A stretch of DNA of 16,800 nucleotides from Lachnospiraceae bacterium. GTDB taxonomy: Bacteria > Bacillota_A > Clostridia > Lachnospirales > Lachnospiraceae. Positions 7,161 through 15,170 of this stretch are shown in pieces. The notes below the pieces were generated by a model. That model did no database searches, was not told the DNA's origin, and saw nothing but the letters and a program-made list of their open reading frames with translations. The position numbers and the translations under genes were made by a program. Every line of letters starts with the position of its first letter. Position 1 is the stretch's first letter. Location: NCBI GenBank assembly GCA_017620975.1, contig JAGAUD010000015.1:1-16800 (forward strand), given 5' to 3'.

Positions 7161-7183
7161 GTGTATTAATTGTCTTAGTACAC
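7161..7183 (+). promoter_or_regulatory. candidate GntR (YtrA-type) operator
   Basis: GTGTATTAA (7161-7169) and TTAGTACAC (7175-7183) form an inverted repeat with a 5-bp spacer, matching at 8 of 9 positions. It begins four bases after the -10 and covers the expected start site, where bound repressor would block initiation. YtrA-type GntR regulators classically autorepress their ABC operons from such sites. The pairing with the gene at 7206 is inference. Confidence 0.68.
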
Positions 7184-7205
7184 TATTAAGAAAGGAGGGG
7201 CTGAC

Positions 7206-7586
7206 ATGATTGCTCTGGATTATCGTGACAAACGTCCTATCTATGAGCAGATTGTAGAAAAGCTTGAAAAGCTGATTGTCTGCGGTGCTCTGGAATCCAA
7301 CACCAGGATGCCCTCCGTAAGATCCTTAGCCATGGAACTGTCTGTGAACCCCAATACCATTCAACGGGCCTATGCCCAACTGGAGCAGGACGGTTACCTC
7401 TATACCATCGTAGGTAGAGGCAATTATGTGACCTGTGAAGCCGAATGGAAGAAAGGACGGGTACAGACCGTACTGAAGGAATTTACGGAAGTACTGACGA
7501 AAGCGCGGGAGACACGAGTGCCCAGGGGGGAACTGATGGCACTGTTCGACCGCATCTATCCGGAAAAGGAGGGAGAGAACACATGA
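7206..7586 (+). CDS. GntR-family transcriptional regulator, YtrA subfamily
   Basis: The 126-residue protein has the short YtrA-type layout. A winged-helix domain occupies residues 10-78 (RPIYEQIVEKLEKLIVCG, then MPSVRSLAMELSVNPNTIQRAY and the wing YTIVGRGNYV). A helical C-terminal tail of about 45 residues follows, with no large effector domain. A strong AAGGAGGGG site precedes the ATG. Its TGA overlaps the ATG of the ABC ATPase gene (ATGA), a typical translational coupling in these operons. It probably represses the operon through the 7161-7183 palindrome and responds to envelope-active compounds or another stress. The inducer is not evident. Confidence 0.92.
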   Translation: MIALDYRDKRPIYEQIVEKLEKLIVCGALESNTRMPSVRSLAMELSVNPNTIQRAYAQLEQDGYLYTIVGRGNYVTCEAEWKKGRVQTVLKEFTEVLTKARETRVPRGELMALFDRIYPEKEGENT

Positions 7587-8485
7587 TTACCATTCAGAAT
7601 GTATCCAAATACTTTGACAATATCAAAGCTTTGGATCAGATAACCGCCAATATCGGGGAAGGCCATGTATTTGGTCTTATTGGCACCAATGGAGCCGGCA
7701 AAAGTACGCTGATGCGCACTATGTGCGGAGTATTAAAGCCGGACGAGGGCAGTATTTTGATAGATGGCAAAGAGGTGTATGAAAATCCAAAGGTAAAATC
7801 CCAGATTTTCTACATCTCTGACGACCAGTATTTTTTCTCAAACGGAACACCGCTTGATATGCTGAAATTTTATCTTACCTGGTATCCCGCATTCGATACC
7901 GAGCGTTTTTACAAATTAATGGGCATCCTCAATCTGGATCCTAAGCGCAAGATCAACACCTTTTCCAAAGGTATGAAAAAGCAGCTGTCCGTCCTGTTCG
8001 GCGTCTGCTCCGGAACTAAGTATCTTCTCTGTGACGAGACGTTCGACGGTCTGGACCCTGTAATGCGCCAGACAGTAAAATCCCTCTTCATCCAGGAAAT
8101 CGAGACAAGAGGCCTGACTCCTGTCATCGCCTCCCATAATTTAAGAGAGTTGGAAGACATCTGCGACCACATCGGACTGCTCCACAGGGGCGGCATCCTG
8201 TTCTCAAGAGATCTGGACGAAATGAAGTTGGGTATCCACAAGCTGCAGTGCGTATTTACACCGGATACTGATTACATGCAAGCGCTTGCAGGCATGGAAA
8301 TCCTGAACCGGGACATGAGAGGTTCCCTCGTGACACTGACGATCCGCGGCCAGAGGGAAGCTATTGACAATGCGATTTCGGGCTTAAGCCCTGTGTTCTA
8401 TGAGATTCTTCCTCTATCCCTGGAAGAAATCTTTATCAGTGAAACGGAGGTACAAGGCTATGACTTCAAAAATCTCATACTTTAA
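7583..8485 (+). CDS. ABC transporter ATP-binding protein (YtrB-like)
   Basis: This 300-residue ATPase contains Walker A GTNGAGKS (34-41), a degenerate signature motif FSKGMKKQ (127-134), Walker B YLLCDE (147-152) with the DGLDP D-loop, and switch His185 in ASHNLRE. The FSKGM-type signature and the roughly 80-residue C-terminal extension are typical of ABC-2 exporters of the bacitracin/YtrB kind. ATG 7583 overlaps the GntR stop and has AAGGAGGGAG upstream; a frame open further upstream has no ribosome binding site and would overlap GntR. The 3' end overlaps the permease start by 26 bp. It energises the membrane partner encoded next. Confidence 0.93.
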   Translation: MITIQNVSKYFDNIKALDQITANIGEGHVFGLIGTNGAGKSTLMRTMCGVLKPDEGSILIDGKEVYENPKVKSQIFYISDDQYFFSNGTPLDMLKFYLTWYPAFDTERFYKLMGILNLDPKRKINTFSKGMKKQLSVLFGVCSGTKYLLCDETFDGLDPVMRQTVKSLFIQEIETRGLTPVIASHNLRELEDICDHIGLLHRGGILFSRDLDEMKLGIHKLQCVFTPDTDYMQALAGMEILNRDMRGSLVTLTIRGQREAIDNAISGLSPVFYEILPLSLEEIFISETEVQGYDFKNLIL

Positions 8486-10721
8486 AATAGCAATAGAAGA
8501 TTTTCGCCGCAAGCTTTGGATGCTGGCGCTGTCCTGCCTGGGTAGTTTTCTCGCTCTGCCCATCGCTTTCCTGATGTCCAATCGCGGCTACCTGAACCGT
8601 ATCTATAACAACACGATTTCCGGCTCCACCCCTCAGGAAAGGCTGCGGAATTATTATATCAATTTCTTCACATCCGACGGTGTGGTACTGCTGGGAATCG
8701 TCCTCACCATAGGTGCCTTTGTGGCAGGTATCTGGAGCTTCCGTTATCTCTATTCCAGAAAAATGGTGGACCTGTATCACTCTGTTCCGACAAAAAGAAC
8801 CCGCCTGTTCTTTGTCATTTACATAAACGGACTGATCATCTGGCTTGTTCCCATGATCATTGCCATGATACTGTCACTGATCATTGTTTTTGCCAACATG
8901 GTCTCTGTAGGAGCCGTTTCGCTCTTCGGCTCTGTGGCTGTCCAGGCTTTGAAGCTCTTAGGTGTGACACTTATCAGTTTCCTGTGCTTATATCATCTCA
9001 TTCTGGTATGCGTCATGCTCAGCGGTAATGCCTTCAACGCCTTTTACGCCTCTCTCCTTTCAGGTGCAGGTGTAGGAGCCTTATACGGCACATTTTATCT
9101 GCTCGCCGATGCTTTCCTGGATACTTTTGTCTCTCCTGCGCTGCACTGGAATCAGGTTCTATGGGCTTCCCCTCTGATCAGCCCATACTTTCTGCTATAT
9201 GAATTCAGCAATTCATCCATAAGCAGTTATTTATCTACAGCCGCCACGAGCAGCAATGACCACCCTTATATTTTATGGATAGGCACCCTTTTCGTCATGG
9301 TCTTTAATCTGTGGATGGCTCACCGGCTTTATTTAAAGCGCCCCAGCGAATTGGCAGAACACGGTGTAGACAAGAAGCAGGCACAAAGCATCCTCAGGGT
9401 ATCCTTTACCATCATTGCCTCCCTGTACGGTGCCATGATCTTTTTGTGGATTCTGGATAAAGATGCCATTGGGTGGCAGATTTTCGGGCTTTTGCTTTGC
9501 GGATGCCTGGCTTTCGGTATTACGGATATCATCCTGCATATGAATTTCCGCAGCTTCTTTGCACATAAGCTGCAAATGGCCGGCACGCTTGTGGTCTCCT
9601 GTATTCTGTTCCTGATCATGGCTTTTGACCTGACCGGTTTTGACAGCAGGCTGCCCGCAAAAGAATCCATTGAAAATGCCCACATCTACTTATACAGCTT
9701 TACCGATGGCTCCTATCCTTACGGCTTTACAGAAGATGGTATGCTATATGCAAGATCTGACCGAAGTGCCGGGCAGTTCTTTGAAAATATAGATTTGCTT
9801 TATCCCTTGCTGGAAGAAGTGACAGACGAAGAGCATGAAGAAGCCGGTAGCTGGTCCACGAATATTGTCATTTATGCAAAGACTTCCTTCGGTTCTTTTA
9901 ACAGACAATACCGTCTGTTGGATAGTGATTTGGAAGTTATGCGACCCATTGTGGAAAGCAAAGAATATCTTGAAGCTTTCTATCCTGCTTCCAGTGGTCT
10001 CTTTCCACAGCCCGGGACACTGAGCATCGGCAATAACTTAACTTATACTTCAGTAGAAACAGACAAAGCGGAACAGATTCAGGAAATCTTAAATGCCTAT
10101 TATGAAGATTTTCATGATCACAATACTTTGGAATCTCTGGACTGCGGAATTGCTGTGGCAGATTTATCCCTGAGCTACCCTTATATCAATGCATATTCCA
10201 ACAGAACCAGCACCTTTGGTATTGGTCTGAACATCTATTCCGCCTACACCAGAACCATCACCAAACTCAAGGAATATTTCCCTGATATGGTACTGGACAA
10301 AGAAGAACTGAAGATTACTTCTCTGAAAGTCTCCATCGAACAGTCTTTTGATACGATTTTTAACGTAGAAGAATTTTCAGATATAAAGACTAATAACACT
10401 CAGGATAGTTCCGACCAAAACAATGAACTAACGCAAGAGACCGTGACCACAGCACCAAACGCTGTCATCATCAGTCCAACAGTGGCCAGTGAGAAGATTG
10501 AGGAAATATCCATTACTGACACCGAGGAGATCACCCGGCTGCTTCCCTTCCTTTATCCGGGTGATTGCCGCAACAGCCCTTTCGCCTCTCTCAAGGAATA
10601 CACCTACCTGGGATATTTCATTACAGGCTCCGGGCATTCCATTTCCTGCTATGTCAGATCAGAAGATCTGCCTCTTGAGATGCCGGAATCTGTAAAAGAA
10701 TATTATCTGGAAAACAGATAA
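8460..10721 (+). CDS. ABC-2-type permease with large C-terminal domain
   Basis: The protein is 753 residues, much longer than the usual 250-420 of YtrC-like permeases. The first 400 or so residues carry about ten hydrophobic segments and a YHSVPTKRTR loop resembling the coupling region of Lachnospiraceae-type ABC-2 permeases. After the last helix (about 380-400) a region of about 350 residues is hydrophilic, probably on the outer face, and includes a Thr/Asn/Gln-rich stretch (TNNTQDSSDQNNELTQETV). I recall related permeases annotated with DUF6449 in this position but cannot confirm it. ATG 8460 was chosen because GGAGG (8446-8450) lies nine bases upstream; a frame open from 8400 would overlap the ATPase further. 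Its role is presumably export of, or resistance to, an envelope-active substrate. Confidence 0.85.
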   Translation: MTSKISYFKIAIEDFRRKLWMLALSCLGSFLALPIAFLMSNRGYLNRIYNNTISGSTPQERLRNYYINFFTSDGVVLLGIVLTIGAFVAGIWSFRYLYSRKMVDLYHSVPTKRTRLFFVIYINGLIIWLVPMIIAMILSLIIVFANMVSVGAVSLFGSVAVQALKLLGVTLISFLCLYHLILVCVMLSGNAFNAFYASLLSGAGVGALYGTFYLLADAFLDTFVSPALHWNQVLWASPLISPYFLLYEFSNSSISSYLSTAATSSNDHPYILWIGTLFVMVFNLWMAHRLYLKRPSELAEHGVDKKQAQSILRVSFTIIASLYGAMIFLWILDKDAIGWQIFGLLLCGCLAFGITDIILHMNFRSFFAHKLQMAGTLVVSCILFLIMAFDLTGFDSRLPAKESIENAHIYLYSFTDGSYPYGFTEDGMLYARSDRSAGQFFENIDLLYPLLEEVTDEEHEEAGSWSTNIVIYAKTSFGSFNRQYRLLDSDLEVMRPIVESKEYLEAFYPASSGLFPQPGTLSIGNNLTYTSVETDKAEQIQEILNAYYEDFHDHNTLESLDCGIAVADLSLSYPYINAYSNRTSTFGIGLNIYSAYTRTITKLKEYFPDMVLDKEELKITSLKVSIEQSFDTIFNVEEFSDIKTNNTQDSSDQNNELTQETVTTAPNAVIISPTVASEKIEEISITDTEEITRLLPFLYPGDCRNSPFASLKEYTYLGYFITGSGHSISCYVRSEDLPLEMPESVKEYYLENR

Positions 10722-10779
10722 CCGAATCATTTCCCAGATACAGCTTAACAATAAAGAACACTCTCTGAGCACACTACTT

Positions 10780-10824
10780 GAAAAGCTTCGAAAATGCCTG
10801 ACCAGGCAGCTTCCGAAGCTTTTC
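10780..10824. terminator. bidirectional terminator between convergent genes
   Basis: GAAAAGCTTCG (10780-10790) pairs perfectly with CGAAGCTTTTC (10814-10824). An inner TGCCT/AGGCA stem adds to it. It lies between the permease stop (10721) and the minus-strand stop at 10846. T-runs are short in both directions. Confidence 0.7.
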
Positions 10825-10845
10825 TCAGGTTAATTCACACCCGTG

Positions 10846-12213
10846 TCATTCGCTAAGCAATCCATCCCCCGAATAATGATTGGAGGCATTCCACAGAATC
10901 CACTCCTCGTAACCGGCATCATACACCGCCTGAATCTGGGCACGAATCTGGTCTCCTCCATAGGAGATGTAGCCTTCTACCCAGGTGGCAGTAAAAGCCT
11001 GCAGCCACGGGCGGACCACCGCCTGCTGCTCCTTAGGGATGTCTGCCAATTCTTCTACGGAGTCCTTCATAGCTTCATACACAGTCTCATAAGGATATGC
11101 ATCCGGCACCGACAGGCCGAATACGCCATTTCCATAATGGGAAGGATACACCATAGGGCAGATGGCATCTACAATATTTCCAAGCTCCGCATAATCCTGT
11201 CCCACCTGCTGCACATCTGTCTCACTGCCGATAATGGTCCCGAAAACATCTGCTGTTACAGGAATTCCTTCTTTGTGGAGTTCTTCTGCGGCATATGTTA
11301 AAAATCCGGTGATTGCCTGCTCCTTAGTATACACATTTCTATCCACACCATAATCTGCTGCCTCCGCATCACTTCCGATAGGGAACCTCACATAATCAAA
11401 CTGAATCTCATCAAACCCGATTTCACCGGCTTTCCTGGCAACCTCCACCAGATACTCCCAGACTTCTTCCTTATAAGGATTCACCCAGGCCAGCCCGTGG
11501 CCATCCACAATGGCAGTACCGTCCGGTTTCTTCAGTGCAAGCTCCGGATGATGTTCAGCCAGGTACGGGTCCTTAAAGCATACGATTCTTGCTATGGTAT
11601 AGACACCATGCTCTTTCAGTTTTTTCATAAAGTTTTCCATATCTCTTATGTAATTGATGCAGGCTCCCATCTCCTGCGCCGTTTCCTGGCTCATCCGGTA
11701 AGTGATCTCACCTGCATCATTTTTCACATCAATGACCATGGCGTTCAATTCCGTGTCATCCACCAGAGTAAGCAGGTTCTCAAAGGCATTATTGCCGGCC
11801 ATGGGGCCGGTTACGTAGATACCCTTCACTTTGGGGCGGTCATCAGAACTGTAAATCCAGTCAGTTTCCTGATCACCAGCAGTTTCTGTGACATCCTGTG
11901 AATCGGTATTATGTGTATCATCCTCCAATGCTCCGCCAACTGCAGCAGCTTCACTTTCCTGTGTTTCTTCGCTGTCGCCTTGCAACGGTTCCGCAATAGA
12001 TGTCCCTTTTACCGTACCGGAACCTACAGACTGCTCTGTATCCCGCAGCAGAAAGCTGCCGCCGATTATCGTTGTCACAATCAGCACCACTGCACAGGCT
12101 GATACTACGATTCGCATCGTAACCCTGTTCTTTTTTCTTTTATGATAAATTCGCTCCATTTCCCCTACCCTGCGATAGGTGAGCTGACCTCTTCTACGCC
12201 TGTTTCTTCTCAT
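10846..12213 (-). CDS. putative glycoside hydrolase, DUF4015 type, membrane-anchored
   Basis: The 455-residue protein starts with a very basic N-terminus (MRRNRRRRG) and one hydrophobic helix (about 34-56, RIVVSACAVVLIVTTIIGG). It thus appears to be a signal anchor exposing the rest outside. An acidic, low-complexity linker (about 60-120) leads into a TIM-barrel-like domain beginning KGIYVTGPMAG, with AMVIDVKNDAG, GFDEIQFDYVRFP, VTADVFG and AICPMVYPSHYG. These motifs are those of the DUF4015 (COG1306) putative glycoside hydrolases. Catalytic acidic residues probably lie in the FDYVRFP and VDAICPMVYP regions. The substrate is unknown, probably a cell-wall or surface glycan. Start choice is uncertain: the first ATG has GGAGG 13 bases away; ATG at 12160-12162 (MERIYHKRKK) is an alternative. 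Confidence 0.85.
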   Translation of the reverse strand: MRRNRRRRGQLTYRRVGEMERIYHKRKKNRVTMRIVVSACAVVLIVTTIIGGSFLLRDTEQSVGSGTVKGTSIAEPLQGDSEETQESEAAAVGGALEDDTHNTDSQDVTETAGDQETDWIYSSDDRPKVKGIYVTGPMAGNNAFENLLTLVDDTELNAMVIDVKNDAGEITYRMSQETAQEMGACINYIRDMENFMKKLKEHGVYTIARIVCFKDPYLAEHHPELALKKPDGTAIVDGHGLAWVNPYKEEVWEYLVEVARKAGEIGFDEIQFDYVRFPIGSDAEAADYGVDRNVYTKEQAITGFLTYAAEELHKEGIPVTADVFGTIIGSETDVQQVGQDYAELGNIVDAICPMVYPSHYGNGVFGLSVPDAYPYETVYEAMKDSVEELADIPKEQQAVVRPWLQAFTATWVEGYISYGGDQIRAQIQAVYDAGYEEWILWNASNHYSGDGLLSE

Positions 12214-12261
12214 TTCCCTTATAATCCTCCCTAAAAAACGGCAGATATAGAATACCTTTCT

Positions 12262-12290
12262 ATTTTACATTTGCCGCTTTCATAAATCAA
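12262..12290 (-). promoter_or_regulatory. promoter of the DUF4015 gene
   Basis: On the minus strand TTGATT (12285-12290) is 17 bp from TAAAAT (12262-12267), giving a leader of about 40 nt to the first ATG. Confidence 0.65.
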
Positions 12291-12310
12291 TTGTAAAATT
12301 ATCCAAACTT

Positions 12311-12324
12311 TATCTATATAGATA
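12311..12324. promoter_or_regulatory. 14-bp perfect palindrome, possible operator
   Basis: TATCTATATAGATA is a perfect 14-bp palindrome between the divergent promoters at 12262-12290 and 12341-12369, 16 bp upstream of the plus-strand -35. ArsR-type repressors bind AT-rich palindromes near their promoters, and the remnant of such a gene is just downstream. The link is inference; AT-richness makes chance palindromes more likely. Confidence 0.35.
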
Positions 12325-12340
12325 TTTCTCTATATTTTTC

Positions 12341-12369
12341 TTGTTCTCCGCTCAACTGCATGTTATGAT
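12341..12369 (+). promoter_or_regulatory. promoter of the repressor remnant and YhfC gene
   Basis: TTGTTC (12341-12346) is 17 bp from TATGAT (12364-12369). It now drives the broken regulator reading frame and the intact membrane-protein gene at 12501. Confidence 0.65.
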
Positions 12370-12381
12370 ATTATTAAGAAA

Positions 12382-12500
12382 ATGACCATGGCATTTGCAG
12401 AAACTTTTAAGGCGCTATCTGATCCGGTTCGTCGTAAATTTTTGACACTTCTGTAGTGGAAGAAGTCATGCTCTGGTTATCTACGCTGAAAGGAGAAGAA
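12382..12500 (+). pseudogene. ArsR/SdpR-type repressor remnant with internal deletion
   Basis: The frame opened by ATG 12382 (a second ATG is at 12388) reads 24 residues ending FKALSDPVRRKFLTLL and then stops at TAG 12454-12456. This is the characteristic N-terminus of short ArsR-family autorepressors of the SdpR kind, which continue with a KILELL-type helix, a winged helix and about 90-105 residues in total. From 12456 another frame reads EEVMLWLSTLKGEE, which looks like the C-terminal dimerisation helix of the same family. The two parts are out of frame (68-base offset) and the central DNA-binding region, roughly 50 residues, is missing. A deletion plus frameshift is the simplest explanation. 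The promoter remains. I regard the N-terminal match as strong and the C-terminal match as moderate. Confidence 0.72.
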
Positions 12501-13340
12501 ATGGTAAGTTTAACATCAATTGCAGCGATGATTTTGACATTAGTCATCAGTTTATTTCTTCCTGTTATTCTATTGATTGCCTATGCAGGGACTCATCGGA
12601 AGAAAAAAGTGGTATCGGCCTGGTTCCTGGGAGCAGCAGGCTTCTTTGTCACGCAGATGCTGATCCGGACACCGATACTCACTGTCCTTGGCCTGTTTCC
12701 GGCTTTTCTGGATTTTGTCATGAAGCATTATGTGGCTTATGCACTGATTCTGGCCTTTACCGCCGGACTCTTTGAAGTGGCCGGCCGCTATGCTGTAGCT
12801 AAAATTCTTAGGAAAGAGCTTACTTTCGAACGAAGCCTGGCTGCCGGACTGGGGCATGGCGGCATCGAAGCCATGCTGCTTATCGGCATCACCTATATTA
12901 ACAATCTGATTTATACAGTCATGATCAATACAGGTACCTTTGATATTATGGTAGAGCAGACAGCCGCCCTGGGCGTGGATACCTCTAGTCTGCTTGCGAT
13001 AAAAGATACCTTTTTTACTACACCGGCTTACATTTTCTGTCTGGCAGGTTACGAAAGGATTCTGACGATGATCAGTCATACAGCAATGACACTGATTGTA
13101 TGTTACTATGTAACCAAAAAGCAGGATCTGAAAGGCGTTCTTATCTGTCTTGCCTTTCATACCCTGTTAGATGGTGTGAGTGGTCTGTTGAGCGGAATGA
13201 GTACTGAATATATGAACAATATTCTCAGCCAGAATACCGTATATGTTCTGATTTATGTTTTCCTGACAGCAATGGCTGCTGTCTCTGCGGTAGTCATCTT
13301 GCGACTTTCCAAAGCATGGAAATCCGAGGCTGCTGTTTAG
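12501..13340 (+). CDS. YhfC-family putative intramembrane metalloprotease
   Basis: The 279-residue protein has about eight hydrophobic segments. Four polar motifs lie inside membrane segments: E92-x3-R96 (GLFEVAGRY), H119-x3-E123 (GHGGIEA), His193 (ISHTAMTL) and H220-x3-D224 (FHTLLDG). This pattern is that of YhfC (DUF2324), related to CPBP/PrsW-like membrane metalloproteases thought to cut membrane substrates. ATG 12501 was chosen because AAGGAG lies five bases upstream. A GTG at 12456 in the same frame has no ribosome binding site and reads the tail of the broken repressor. Family members are often next to ArsR/SdpR-like repressors, and here the repressor appears inactivated. The natural substrate is unknown. 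Confidence 0.85.
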   Translation: MVSLTSIAAMILTLVISLFLPVILLIAYAGTHRKKKVVSAWFLGAAGFFVTQMLIRTPILTVLGLFPAFLDFVMKHYVAYALILAFTAGLFEVAGRYAVAKILRKELTFERSLAAGLGHGGIEAMLLIGITYINNLIYTVMINTGTFDIMVEQTAALGVDTSSLLAIKDTFFTTPAYIFCLAGYERILTMISHTAMTLIVCYYVTKKQDLKGVLICLAFHTLLDGVSGLLSGMSTEYMNNILSQNTVYVLIYVFLTAMAAVSAVVILRLSKAWKSEAAV

Positions 13341-13343
13341 TTT

Positions 13344-13390
13344 CATATAGTCGTTGTGCCTGCCTCGCACAGGCACAACTCAGCTATATG
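13344..13390. terminator. strong hairpin terminator between convergent genes
   Basis: GTTGTGCCTG (13353-13362) pairs perfectly with CAGGCACAAC (13370-13379), enclosed by CATATAG (13344-13350) and CTATATG (13384-13390). GGTTTT follows on the plus strand. It separates the YhfC gene from the convergent GH20 gene. Confidence 0.8.
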
Positions 13391-13407
13391 CTAAGGTTTT
13401 AATACTA

Positions 13408-15108
13408 TTATTGATTTTCAAGTATACGGAACATCTTCTCAATTTCGCATAATTCGCTCTCTTTATTCTTTTCCACCCATTTTATACGGTACTTCTTAAG
13501 CCACTGTTCTGTGTCAGAGTACCTTTCGATTTCATAACCGGCCAACTTGCCAAACAACTCTGCCATTACCATGATACCTTCTGCTGCGATCATGATTTCC
13601 CGGCGATATTCATCGCACTCCCATTTCACATTACTAAGCTTCTCCATGATATCCTTACAGGCACTCTGTGCACTGAGCACATCTTCTTTAGCAGGGTATT
13701 TGATCTCAAATTTCTTTTCATAGATGCAGTTGGAATAACAATATGACAGCATATTCCAACTAAGCTTACTATGTGCTTCATCAAGCAGTGTAAGGTAAGT
13801 AACTGCCTCATCGTTTTTATAGAGCAGATAATTAATACTTTCTGTAAAATATTCATCCCTGTCTGTTTCTGCATTCCATGACTTTGATGCTCCCAGGACC
13901 AGCCCATGCATGGCAAGCTCCAGGCTGCAGGGATTGCCGTAGTCACCCCAGTTGGTATTCAGCATACCTTTGGCATGATACTTATATCCATACTCACCCA
14001 GCTTCAGGATATTCTTACTTCCCACATGAATTCCTTCCACCAGTCTCGACCAGGAGCTGGTTCCGGGGTATACGATCTGCACACAATCAAGATTGCCAAA
14101 GGTTGCAAATTGATCCTCAGCAGGCTCTGCACTGTACTTCCAGTTTAAAAATTCCACGTCCCCAGGCAGTTCTTTAATCGTCTCCGGATGCTGGAGCAAA
14201 ATGTCAGCCCACATCATCACTTTCTTTCCTTTGGATTCCAGGTGCGCAATGATCTTCTTCACAAAGTCAATATAAAGCCGACCGGTATCCTGATCTTTAT
14301 GCTTTCCATTTTTCAGATCGAAGGTCTCATCACAGCAGATGTTGAATTTGTCTGTTCTAAACAGGGGCATGAACTGATCCAGCAGACTCTTGATCACTCC
14401 GATGCTCTTTTCATTGGTGGGGTCAATGGTGTGATGTGCCATTCTTTCATGCCAGAAGATCTGATCCTCCTCAAAATCCTCTATCTCCCGCAATTCCCGG
14501 TACTCCTCTCTCTCCAGAAGCTCATAAAGATGACCGAACGTAGCGATAGAGGGAATAAATTCGATGAAATTTTCATAGCAGTAATCATCCAGTTCTTTGA
14601 TTTCCTCCGGTGTGAGGTATCCTGTCTTTTCAATATGATTGCCCAACTCCTTAAAAGGAAAGGTATGTTCAATATAAAGCTGCAGTGAATTCATCTTATA
14701 ATACGCCATGGTATCGATCAGTGCCTTGATGGTTTCTACCTTGGGAACCTTCCCTCGCGTAACATCATGGTAAAAGCCTCTGTAAGCAAAGCCCGGCTCA
14801 TCTTCAATTAAAAGACAAGGCACTTCTTTATTGTCCAAAATCTGCCGCAAGGTCTGAATAGCATAGAATGTCCCTGCAGGACCGGCGGCAATTATTGTAA
14901 TCTTACTTTCCTCAATGACAAGGGTATACCCTTCAGAGCCGGTACCTTCTATTTTGATTTCCAGCTCAGTTCCCTGCTCACTGCATGGCAGCTTTTTTAA
15001 AGCCTTTAATATACGCTCGTCTCCTTCAAATCCTTTCACATATACTGATTTTTCCTTTAAAAAGCCGGCATTCATTACTATTTTTTGCGGTCTCGGTAAT
15101 AAGTACAT
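13408..15108 (-). CDS. glycoside hydrolase family 20 (beta-N-acetylhexosaminidase-like)
   Basis: The 566-residue protein begins MYLLPRPQKI, as GH20 proteins do. An alpha/beta GH20b-like domain covers about 1-105 and ends AGTFYAIQTLRQIL. A TIM barrel starts near YRGFYHDVTRG (109-119), with MNSLQLYIEHTF and the adjacent acidic pair Asp260-Glu261 (FNICCDETFD), the position of the GH20 catalytic pair. MMWADIL and ILKLGEYGYK-type strands follow. GH20 enzymes remove terminal beta-linked GlcNAc or GalNAc through substrate-assisted catalysis. There is no signal peptide, so it should act on imported oligosaccharides. Start: AAAGGAG seven bases before the ATG. It is divergent from an AraC regulator that probably controls it. 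The exact substrate, and a distant GH20 subfamily, are open. Confidence 0.87.
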   Translation of the reverse strand: MYLLPRPQKIVMNAGFLKEKSVYVKGFEGDERILKALKKLPCSEQGTELEIKIEGTGSEGYTLVIEESKITIIAAGPAGTFYAIQTLRQILDNKEVPCLLIEDEPGFAYRGFYHDVTRGKVPKVETIKALIDTMAYYKMNSLQLYIEHTFPFKELGNHIEKTGYLTPEEIKELDDYCYENFIEFIPSIATFGHLYELLEREEYRELREIEDFEEDQIFWHERMAHHTIDPTNEKSIGVIKSLLDQFMPLFRTDKFNICCDETFDLKNGKHKDQDTGRLYIDFVKKIIAHLESKGKKVMMWADILLQHPETIKELPGDVEFLNWKYSAEPAEDQFATFGNLDCVQIVYPGTSSWSRLVEGIHVGSKNILKLGEYGYKYHAKGMLNTNWGDYGNPCSLELAMHGLVLGASKSWNAETDRDEYFTESINYLLYKNDEAVTYLTLLDEAHSKLSWNMLSYCYSNCIYEKKFEIKYPAKEDVLSAQSACKDIMEKLSNVKWECDEYRREIMIAAEGIMVMAELFGKLAGYEIERYSDTEQWLKKYRIKWVEKNKESELCEIEKMFRILENQ

Positions 15109-15135
15109 AGGAAACTCCTTTCCACTTTACAGTAA

Positions 15136-15155
15136 AATAAATTAACAAATTTATT
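15136..15155. promoter_or_regulatory. 8-bp inverted repeat in the divergent spacer
   Basis: AATAAATT (15136-15143) and AATTTATT (15148-15155) are perfect inverted copies with a 4-bp spacer. They overlap the proposed araC-type gene -35 and the first tandem decamer, so the site is positioned to act as an operator. Its AT-richness lowers confidence. Confidence 0.35.
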
Positions 15156-15170
15156 ATAATGTATTATAAT
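15142..15170 (+). promoter_or_regulatory. promoter of the AraC-family gene, using the middle decamer
   Basis: TTAACA (15142-15147, one mismatch to consensus) is 17 bp from TATAAT (15165-15170), the -10 in the second of three tandem decamers. The first and third copies carry the same hexamer 10 bp either side, at poor spacing for this -35. On the minus strand each decamer also reads TATAAT, but I find no good -35 for the GH20 gene, so that side may need an activator. Confidence 0.6.

Noticed and set aside
7445..7582. Upstream extension of the ABC ATPase
   Set aside because: It overlaps the GntR gene in another frame and lacks a ribosome binding site; ATG 7583 gives the normal ABC N-terminus.
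12456..12500. GTG start adding 15 residues to the YhfC protein
   Set aside because: There is no ribosome binding site, and the added residues look like the tail of the deleted repressor; ATG 12501 has AAGGAG upstream.
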